From Pseudoalteromonas amylolytica (lineage in GTDB: Bacteria; Pseudomonadota; Gammaproteobacteria; Enterobacterales; Alteromonadaceae), in the NCBI RefSeq assembly GCF_001854605.1, contig NZ_MKJU01000022.1, positions 62,001-126,000 on the forward strand: a stretch of 64,000 nt of DNA, read 5' to 3'. Below, piece by piece: positions 57,833 through 64,000 of the stretch. The position numbers and the translations under genes were made by a program. Below the pieces are notes generated by a model, which was given only the letters and a program-made list of their open reading frames with translations, did no database searches and had not been told where the DNA came from. Positions within the stretch are counted from its first letter, which is position 1. Every line of letters begins with the position of its first letter.

Positions 57833-59119
57833 ATGGCTGACAAACCGCGGCATTGTGATATTGACCAAAGTAAGCGCAAGTTACTAAAGGGAGCAGCTGG
57901 GCTTGGAGCATGTGGCTTACTCGGGTTTAATGCGCCCTATGTGTTTGCCAAAAAAACACATACTGTTAGGGTGCTTGGCACGCATGTGACCTTACAAGCA
58001 GCGCTTAAAGAGCAGGCGCAGAAGGACTTGGGCATAAACCTGTCATTTGAACCTAAGGGTAGTGCTGCGGTATTGCAAAAGGCAGCAATGTCGCCAGAGT
58101 CTTTTGATTTGTATGAGCAATGGTCTAATAGTATTAACGTGCTGTGGTATACAGGGTCAATTCAGCCTATAGAAAAGAAGCGGTTACGCTACTGGGATGA
58201 AATTAACCCATTGACCAAAACCGGCCGCGTGCAACCGAATGCGAATATTGGCGCCGGAGACGCGCCATACAAATTACTACATGTGCAGCCAGATGGCAGT
58301 ATTTCAGATAAAGAAACTGATTTTATTAGCTATTTACCTTATGTACACAATGTTGATTCATTTGGCTATAACACCAATATCATCGAACCTGGAATTCCGT
58401 ACAAAACGGAGAGTTGGGGATGGTTACTTGATAAAAAGTATCGGGGTAAGGTGGGGGTAGTGAATGCGCCAACCATTGGCTTGTTCGATTTAGCACTCGC
58501 AGCTCAAGCCCAGCGGCTAATGACCTTCGGTAATATTGGTAATATTACCAATCAGGAGCTGGATCAATTATTTAAAATCTTAAGTGAGTTTAAGCAACAA
58601 GGTCACTTTAGTGGTTTTTGGACATCGGTGCCTGAGTCCGTTGATTTTATGAAAAGCAACCGTGTGGTTATTGAAAGTATGTTTTCACCAGCCGTGTCTG
58701 CGCTTAATGGCCAAAATGTGCCTGTGATTTATGCCGCACCGAAAGAGGGATATCGGGGCTGGCATGGCGTAATGTGTTTGTCTTCACATACACAAGGTGC
58801 GGTGAAAGATGCAGCATATGAATACATGAATTGGTGGTTGTCGGGTTGGCCTGGTGCCTTTATTGCGCGTCAGGGGTATTACATTTCTAACCCGCAGAGG
58901 GCAAAAAACTACTTGTCAAAAGATGAATGGGATTATTGGTATGAAGGCTTGCCCGCGGCAAGTGACTTAGCAGGGACTGATGGCCATTTGTCTGTGAAAA
59001 AGGGAGAGGTACGCACTGGAGGCAGTTATCTGAAACGTTTTAGCAATGTGGCGGTTTGGAATACGGTCATGCCCAGTTATGACTACAGTTTGCAAAAATG
59101 GTATGAGTTCATTAACTAG
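57833..59119 (+). CDS. Periplasmic solute-binding protein, PotD/spermidine-type
   Basis: A 428-residue exported binding protein from the ATG at 57833 (AAGGAA upstream). Its N-terminal sequence has a twin-arginine-like motif SKRKLLKG (Lys-Arg in place of Arg-Arg) before a hydrophobic core and a VFAKK cleavage region, so Tat export is possible. The body resembles iron/polyamine-type cluster D binding proteins: LYEQWSNS, SFGYNTN, WGWLLDKKYRGKVG, and a strongly aromatic C-terminal half. It has no transporter genes beside it; the next gene, 12 bases on, is a hybrid histidine kinase. I infer it is the periplasmic sensor of that kinase. The ligand is unknown. Confidence 0.85.
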   Translation: MADKPRHCDIDQSKRKLLKGAAGLGACGLLGFNAPYVFAKKTHTVRVLGTHVTLQAALKEQAQKDLGINLSFEPKGSAAVLQKAAMSPESFDLYEQWSNSINVLWYTGSIQPIEKKRLRYWDEINPLTKTGRVQPNANIGAGDAPYKLLHVQPDGSISDKETDFISYLPYVHNVDSFGYNTNIIEPGIPYKTESWGWLLDKKYRGKVGVVNAPTIGLFDLALAAQAQRLMTFGNIGNITNQELDQLFKILSEFKQQGHFSGFWTSVPESVDFMKSNRVVIESMFSPAVSALNGQNVPVIYAAPKEGYRGWHGVMCLSSHTQGAVKDAAYEYMNWWLSGWPGAFIARQGYYISNPQRAKNYLSKDEWDYWYEGLPAASDLAGTDGHLSVKKGEVRTGGSYLKRFSNVAVWNTVMPSYDYSLQKWYEFIN

Positions 59120-59131
59120 TAGGAGAGAGAT

Positions 59132-61783
59132 ATGAGGTTTTATCGCTCTCTGACATTTCAACTGGGCTTTGGTTTATTGTGTATTGGGTTGATGGCGCTA
59201 ATATCAGCCTACTTAACTGACATAAGCTATCAGCTGTTAGAACAGCGCGATACGGAAATTGAGCAATCCAGTCAAATGGCAGAAATCGCTCATGATCTTG
59301 AGCTTGATGTCATTGACCTGCAGCGTAATGTACTCATCTACAAACAGTCGGCAAGTTTGGTTACGATGAATCGCAGTCAAGCGCTTATAGAAACGATCGA
59401 AAGCACATTGTTAAGACTTGAGCAGTCGCCCAATCGCACTGAGGAGGGGAGTGATATTATTAGGCGGATGCGTACTCACGTCAATGACTATCGAGATAAT
59501 TTATTGATGGTTATTTCGGGTAGAGAAAAGCGCCAGTCTTTATATCAAGATGAGTTACTGGGTTTGATTAATCATGCACAACAAGCCATAGATAAAGACG
59601 TTGATGCAAACAACCGAGCACTTATATCATCTCATCTGCTTAGTGCTCACAATTCGGTACTTGCCTATCTGAATACACAAAGTGCAGAACATATTAGCAA
59701 ATTTGACGCTCAAATATCCGCGGCAAAAGCAAAACTTAGCCAGTTAAATAAACCAACCGTAGCGGATCATTTTCAAAACATTCATTTGGCCTTTAGAAAG
59801 CTACATCAAACCATTCGTGGTTATTTGTATTTAACCAATGTTGTTTTAACGGGCAGTGCCAACGAGATATTACATCTATCTTCAAAGCTGCGTGAACTCG
59901 AAGAGCAGGAGATGCGCGCAAGAATTGTTGCGGCAAGACAAACCATGCACTCGCTGCAACAGCGTAGCGAGCTCTTCATCCTATTGAGTATGCTATTGGT
60001 TGCTGTGTATGCCGCGTTTTTAATTCTCAGGGTGATTAGACCAATTCGCACTTTGACTGCACTGTTTCAGCGACTCAGCAATAATTTACATGTCGCCGAT
60101 ATCCCCTATTTAAAGCGCTCAGATGAAATCGGCCAACTGTCACTCGCGGCCAGTGTATTCCATAAAAAGAATATTCAAATAACTGAGCTATTCGAACGGA
60201 CAAAAGAGTTAGTAGTAGAGCAAAAAGAACTCAATAAGGAATTGGATATTAAGCGTCAGGAAGCTGAGCAAGCAACCGTTTCAAAAAGTTTATTTTTGGC
60301 AAATATGAGCCACGAAATCCGCACCCCAATGAATGGCATTATCGGACTGGTTGAACTTATGAAAAAATCTGATTTGCAGGAAGAGCAGCGCGAATGTCTT
60401 GATAAAATTGATTATTCAAGTGGTGTGTTAATGTCGGTGATCAATGACATTTTAGACTTTTCTAAAATCGAAGCCGGTAAACTTGATATTGAAGAAAAGG
60501 AGTTTGCACTTGATAAGATGCTTGAGAACATCCTTGCGTCAGTTAGCCTCAGAGCCGCTGAAAAGAATTTATATCTTAGGTGCTTATGTCCAACCGAATT
60601 AAGCCATTTTGTTGGCGACGAAGTACGTATCACGCAAATTATCTTAAATTTATGTAACAACGCCATTAAATTTACTTCGATAGGCGGAATAGACATACGA
60701 TTGTCAGCGCATGGTAGTGCAACCGGTGAAGTGATCCTCAGTATAGAAGTTGAAGATACAGGTGTGGGTATGTCACAACAACACCAACGGGACGTGTTTG
60801 AGCGGTTTTCTCAGGCAGATGTATCAACCAGCAGAAAGTATGGCGGTACAGGTTTGGGGCTGGCGATTGTTAAGCAGCTTTGTGAGCTTATGCATGGCAG
60901 TATCAGCGTGCGCTCTCAACCAGACAAGGGATCGGTTTTTTCGGTCTTATTAAGGTTAAAACCGGCACAACATCAGGAGATATTAAAACTTCCCGAGTCA
61001 AATAATTTAGCAGTGACTTTGATATATCATAGCCACGACACGAGACCGCTCAACCTTGTCAGTGAATATTTTACGGTTAATAATTGTAAGGTCAATTACT
61101 TACAGTTGGGTAAGTCAAAGCACATATCTCAGCAGCAAATTGCCAGTAAACACGTGGTCTTGATGTTAGATCACGAACTATCTAAGACATTAAGCCTGTC
61201 AGATATGGCAATGCTACAGCACTATTGTGAAAAGCTATGTGTTGTTATTGATAAAAGAGATACGGTATTGCTTACCCGAGCAGGGATTGCTGACGATGTA
61301 TTGGTCATGGAAATGCCATTTACTTACGTGACCTTCTATGACTATTCATGCAAGTTGTTTGGTCTGCGCAATGGGAAAAAGCAAGTTCATGTAGAGCCAG
61401 AAATAGAACTGAATTTACGTGGTCATATTCTGTTAGTTGAAGACAATGCCGTGAACCAGATGGTCGCTAAAAAGCTCTTAAATAATTTGGGGCTTGAGGC
61501 GGATATCGCCGAAGATGGCAAACAAGCAATCAATAAGTTAAGTAACACACCGTATGCATATGATCTCGTTTTAATGGACATACAAATGCCAGTAATGGAT
61601 GGTTTTAAAGCTACTGAGTGCATCCGCAAAGAACTAAAATTGAATATTCCAATATGTGGTTTGTCTGCTAATGCAATGTCTGAAGACTTTGACAAAGCTA
61701 TTGCACATGGGATGGACAATTTCCTAACCAAACCGATAGAAATGGACAAACTCAAGGCGGTCTTATTACAGTATCTTCATTGA
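59132..61783 (+). CDS. Hybrid sensor histidine kinase/response regulator
   Basis: An 883-residue protein with TM1 at about 9-30, a helical periplasmic domain (about 31-280), TM2 at about 281-300, a HAMP linker, HisKA with the phospho-His394 (FLANMSHEIRTPMNG), HATPase (N, G1 and G2 boxes in LNLCNNAIKF, EDTGVGM, GTGLGLAI), a degenerate receiver-like region (about 625-745) and a C-terminal receiver with Asp816 (LVLMDIQMPVMDG) and Lys867. There is no Hpt domain. The layout resembles TorS, which works with the periplasmic protein TorT; here the PotD-like gene is directly upstream in one operon. The response regulator or Hpt partner is not in the window. Confidence 0.93.
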   Translation: MRFYRSLTFQLGFGLLCIGLMALISAYLTDISYQLLEQRDTEIEQSSQMAEIAHDLELDVIDLQRNVLIYKQSASLVTMNRSQALIETIESTLLRLEQSPNRTEEGSDIIRRMRTHVNDYRDNLLMVISGREKRQSLYQDELLGLINHAQQAIDKDVDANNRALISSHLLSAHNSVLAYLNTQSAEHISKFDAQISAAKAKLSQLNKPTVADHFQNIHLAFRKLHQTIRGYLYLTNVVLTGSANEILHLSSKLRELEEQEMRARIVAARQTMHSLQQRSELFILLSMLLVAVYAAFLILRVIRPIRTLTALFQRLSNNLHVADIPYLKRSDEIGQLSLAASVFHKKNIQITELFERTKELVVEQKELNKELDIKRQEAEQATVSKSLFLANMSHEIRTPMNGIIGLVELMKKSDLQEEQRECLDKIDYSSGVLMSVINDILDFSKIEAGKLDIEEKEFALDKMLENILASVSLRAAEKNLYLRCLCPTELSHFVGDEVRITQIILNLCNNAIKFTSIGGIDIRLSAHGSATGEVILSIEVEDTGVGMSQQHQRDVFERFSQADVSTSRKYGGTGLGLAIVKQLCELMHGSISVRSQPDKGSVFSVLLRLKPAQHQEILKLPESNNLAVTLIYHSHDTRPLNLVSEYFTVNNCKVNYLQLGKSKHISQQQIASKHVVLMLDHELSKTLSLSDMAMLQHYCEKLCVVIDKRDTVLLTRAGIADDVLVMEMPFTYVTFYDYSCKLFGLRNGKKQVHVEPEIELNLRGHILLVEDNAVNQMVAKKLLNNLGLEADIAEDGKQAINKLSNTPYAYDLVLMDIQMPVMDGFKATECIRKELKLNIPICGLSANAMSEDFDKAIAHGMDNFLTKPIEMDKLKAVLLQYLH

Positions 61784-61794
61784 CAATCAAACAA

Positions 61795-61830
61795 AGCCTA
61801 AACTCAACGTGCTACAAGTGAGTTTAGGCT
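61795..61830 (-). terminator. Hairpin terminator after srmB
   Basis: Perfect 12-bp stem: AGCCTAAACTCA (61795-61806) with TGAGTTTAGGCT (61819-61830). On the minus strand TTGTTTGATT follows, which fits termination of srmB better than of the kinase gene. Confidence 0.65.
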
Positions 61831-61847
61831 GCATTACGAAAGAGAGG

Positions 61848-63080
61848 TTACTTCTTTTTCTTTTGCTTAGCTTTAAGCTTTTTCTTTGCTTTGATTTTTA
61901 CAGGGTCTTTTTTCTTTTTTGGGAGCTTAGCTTCTTTGTGTTTCGGTTCTATCCCTTTGATCACTCTACGCTTAAGACTTTGCTCCGTATAACGTTCAAC
62001 TTTAGCCAGTATTGCCGCATCATGGGCTTCGACTAAAGAGATGGCTGTGCCTTTTTTACCAGCACGGCCAGTTCTACCAATACGGTGTACATACACATCA
62101 GCAGTTCGTGGCATGTCAAAGTTAATAACATGCGTAATGTCAGGCACATCAATACCACGAGCGGCAACATCGGTGGCGATCAAAATGCGAGTTCTACCAC
62201 TGTGGAAGCTGGCCATCGCTGCCATACGTTTGTCTTGCGGCATTTCACCACGAAGCCAAGTTGTTTTAATGTCGTTGGCGTAAAGTTCGCCGACCAACTG
62301 CTCCAATCGCTCGCGAGTCTTTACAAACACAATGGCTTTTTGTACTTCTTCATCATTTTGTAGCAGGTGGGTGAGCATAGCGAGTTTGTGTTTGTAGTCA
62401 TCCGCCAAATGCACCCACTGATGGATTTTGGCTTTTTCTTTTCGAGATGATTCAGCTTCTAGCAGCGCGGGATCATTAAGAATACGCTCGGCAAACAACT
62501 CAACACTATCACCTTCCAATGTTGCAGAAAACAAGAAACATTGACGGCGATTCTTTGCTTCATCACAAATACGCAGCATCTCTTTTTTGAAGCCCAAATC
62601 AAGCATTCGGTCGGCTTCATCTAAGATCAGTAATTCTACATTCTCGGCGTGGAAGTTTTCAGTCTCTAAATACTCCATTAGGCGCCCAGGTGTGGCGATA
62701 AGAATATCATTGTTTTTTTCAAAAATTTCCTTGTGGCTACCGTAGTTAATACCGCCTGTTACAACTCCTATGCGTAGATGAGTGTGTGCAGCAAGTAACT
62801 GACACTGCTCATGTACCTGATAAGCCAGCTCGCGAGTAGGTGCCATGATCAGCACGCGTGCGAATCCTGGGTCGCGGCGAGGAAAATCTAGCAAATACTG
62901 AATCGCAGGGATCAAGAATGCAGCGGTTTTACCGGTACCAGTGGGTGCTGAAGCTAAGATATCGCGACCAATTAAGGCTTCAGGTATCGCAAGTTGTTGA
63001 ATGCTGGTGGCTGTTTCAAAGCCCATTTTGTCAATGGCGGCCAAAACTTTGGCATCAAGATCGAATTCAGAAAATTGCAT
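61848..63080 (-). CDS. srmB: ATP-dependent RNA helicase SrmB (DEAD-box)
   Basis: A 410-residue DEAD-box helicase that assists early assembly of the 50S subunit. Motifs are Q (AIDKMGFETATSIQQ), I (APTGTGKT), II (LDEADRMLD), III (FSATL), and the C-terminal HRIGRTGRAG. A Lys-rich tail (about 380-410) is likely to bind RNA. Together with the divergent trmN6 the pair matches the srmB-yfiC arrangement of E. coli. Confidence 0.95.
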   Translation of the reverse strand: MQFSEFDLDAKVLAAIDKMGFETATSIQQLAIPEALIGRDILASAPTGTGKTAAFLIPAIQYLLDFPRRDPGFARVLIMAPTRELAYQVHEQCQLLAAHTHLRIGVVTGGINYGSHKEIFEKNNDILIATPGRLMEYLETENFHAENVELLILDEADRMLDLGFKKEMLRICDEAKNRRQCFLFSATLEGDSVELFAERILNDPALLEAESSRKEKAKIHQWVHLADDYKHKLAMLTHLLQNDEEVQKAIVFVKTRERLEQLVGELYANDIKTTWLRGEMPQDKRMAAMASFHSGRTRILIATDVAARGIDVPDITHVINFDMPRTADVYVHRIGRTGRAGKKGTAISLVEAHDAAILAKVERYTEQSLKRRVIKGIEPKHKEAKLPKKKKDPVKIKAKKKLKAKQKKKK

Positions 63081-63148
63081 AGCGCATCATAAATAAAGGA
63101 CAATGTGCGCAATTATACGCGCGATGGCTATTTTGGAAAAGGTGAATC

Positions 63149-63850
63149 ATGTCTGGGTTTGCATTTAAGCAGTTTAAAATACAACAAAGCAATACCGCAA
63201 TGAAGGTGTCAACCGATGGAGTCATGCTCGGTGCATGGGTAAACTTGAATAACACCAAATATTTACTGGATATTGGCTGCGGCACGGGCCTGCTCTCTCT
63301 GATGTGCAAACAACGTCAACCAGACTTGCACGTGGATGCGGTGGAAATTGATTCTGGAGCGGTTAAGGATGCGAGGGTGAATATCAAGCGCAGTCCGTGG
63401 AGCGAGATCACTGTATACCAAGGTGACATTCAGTCTTTTGAATGCCAGTGTCAGTTTGATGTCGTTATTTGCAATCCGCCTTATTTTAATAACAGCTTAA
63501 AAGGGCCAAGCAAAGCGCGTAATACTGCTCGCCATACCGATAGTCTAACGTTTGAAGCGTTAATTAATGTGTTTTTAAGAGTCAGCCATAGAGAGTCTAG
63601 ATTAGCGGTAATTCTGCCATGTAAAGAAGCACAGCAGCTACAGTCAATAGCGTCTGCAAACGGTTTATCTTTGTTACGCCATTGTTTGGTTTCTAGCACA
63701 TCTGAGAAAGGTCCAACTCGCAGTATGATGGAGTTCCAGTATGCTCAGCCATATGCTATTCAAGTTGAAGCATTGTGTATTTATCAGCAGGATAAAACTT
63801 ACAGCGGTGACTTTATCGAACTTTGCAAAGACTTTTATTTAAAAATGTAA
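63149..63850 (+). CDS. trmN6: tRNA1(Val) (adenine(37)-N6)-methyltransferase
   Basis: A 233-residue methyltransferase (YfiC/TrmN6 family) that makes m6A37 in tRNA1(Val). SAM-binding motif LLDIGCGTGLLSL and the catalytic NPPYF tetrapeptide (in VVICNPPYF) are clear. AAAAGGTGAATC precedes the ATG. It is divergent from srmB with a 68-base gap, as in enteric bacteria. Confidence 0.95.
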   Translation: MSGFAFKQFKIQQSNTAMKVSTDGVMLGAWVNLNNTKYLLDIGCGTGLLSLMCKQRQPDLHVDAVEIDSGAVKDARVNIKRSPWSEITVYQGDIQSFECQCQFDVVICNPPYFNNSLKGPSKARNTARHTDSLTFEALINVFLRVSHRESRLAVILPCKEAQQLQSIASANGLSLLRHCLVSSTSEKGPTRSMMEFQYAQPYAIQVEALCIYQQDKTYSGDFIELCKDFYLKM

Positions 63851-64000
63851 ATTTATCAATGGTGGGCAGTTTTCTCCCCCCCCCCTTCCACACATGCCAA
63901 ATTACCCCCTTGTAAGCCGTTGTAATTTCTTTTTCAGGATTTTGAACTAGAGTAGTTATACATTGTTAATATTTTGTTTCGCATTGCTGTGAGCGGTAAG
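63851..64000. other. Intergenic tail with a C10 tract
   Basis: No gene is seen in the last 150 bases. The only unusual item is ten consecutive C at 63876-63885. No clear promoter or terminator can be assigned here. Confidence 0.6.

Overview
The window looks like an ordinary stretch of core chromosome from a marine gammaproteobacterium, most likely Pseudoalteromonas or a close relative in the Alteromonadales. The basis is gene content: a complete sodium-pumping NQR operon with ApbE and NqrM next to it, FabV as enoyl reductase, a DUF3545 protein, a DUF2058 protein, the rlmG-yajG-cyclophilin-ampG cluster and the srmB/trmN6 divergent pair. Base composition is moderate and even. The genus is an inference; no rRNA is present. 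I see no insertion sequence, prophage, integrase, CRISPR array or defence island, and no region with clearly foreign base use.

Layout. 1-1.5 kb: the end of proB, proA and a stand-alone tRNA-Ala(TGC). 1.6-9.9 kb: a small lipoprotein, a YbaK-type editing-domain protein, an MFS transporter, a DUF2058 protein, a small cytochrome c, a class II aldolase-like/enolase-superfamily pair, a chemoreceptor, rsuA and a CHMI-type isomerase. 10-15.3 kb: a same-strand run of creA, an unknown gene, a LysE exporter, a GGCT-like protein, a serine hydrolase and a histone-deacetylase-fold amidohydrolase. 15.4-20.3 kb: a CBS-PAS-GGDEF-EAL protein, a DUF2797 protein and an S10 peptidase. 20.4-22.3 kb: glnK-amtB behind recognisable NtrC and sigma-54 sites. 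22.4-31.3 kb: mrcB, a second chemoreceptor, hemL, pyrB, hemJ and a ClC protein. 31.4-37.4 kb: erpA, an unlisted 58-residue membrane protein, a small XRE regulator, the ampG-cyclophilin-yajG-rlmG operon, an alkB-like gene and a bolA-like gene. 37.4-46.4 kb: fabV, nqrABCDEF, apbE and nqrM. 46.4-54.4 kb: cobC, a cobalamin riboswitch and btuD-btuC-cobT-cobS-cobU-cobQ-cobO-btuF. 54.4-64 kb: ung, a DUF3545 gene, talB, yaaA, a PotD-like binding protein with a hybrid histidine kinase, srmB and trmN6.

How the genes work together. The NQR block is self-contained: six subunits, the flavin transferase that loads FMN on NqrB and NqrC (both carry the SGAT acceptor motif) and the NqrM maturation factor. The cobalamin block couples vitamin B12 uptake (BtuCDF) to corrinoid adenosylation and late assembly (CobO, CobQ, CobU, CobS, CobT) under one riboswitch; no early corrin-ring genes are present, which suggests salvage. 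glnK-amtB is a nitrogen-limitation unit.

The least ordinary parts are the binding protein/hybrid kinase pair at 57.8-61.8 kb, which has no transporter genes beside it; the aldolase-like protein that appears to lack the catalytic acid of its family, next to an acid-sugar dehydratase-like enzyme; a ClC protein with valine at the internal glutamate position; a short two-helix membrane gene and a small XRE regulator with symmetric upstream sites; and a C10 tract after trmN6. None of these is a clearly new system on sequence evidence alone.
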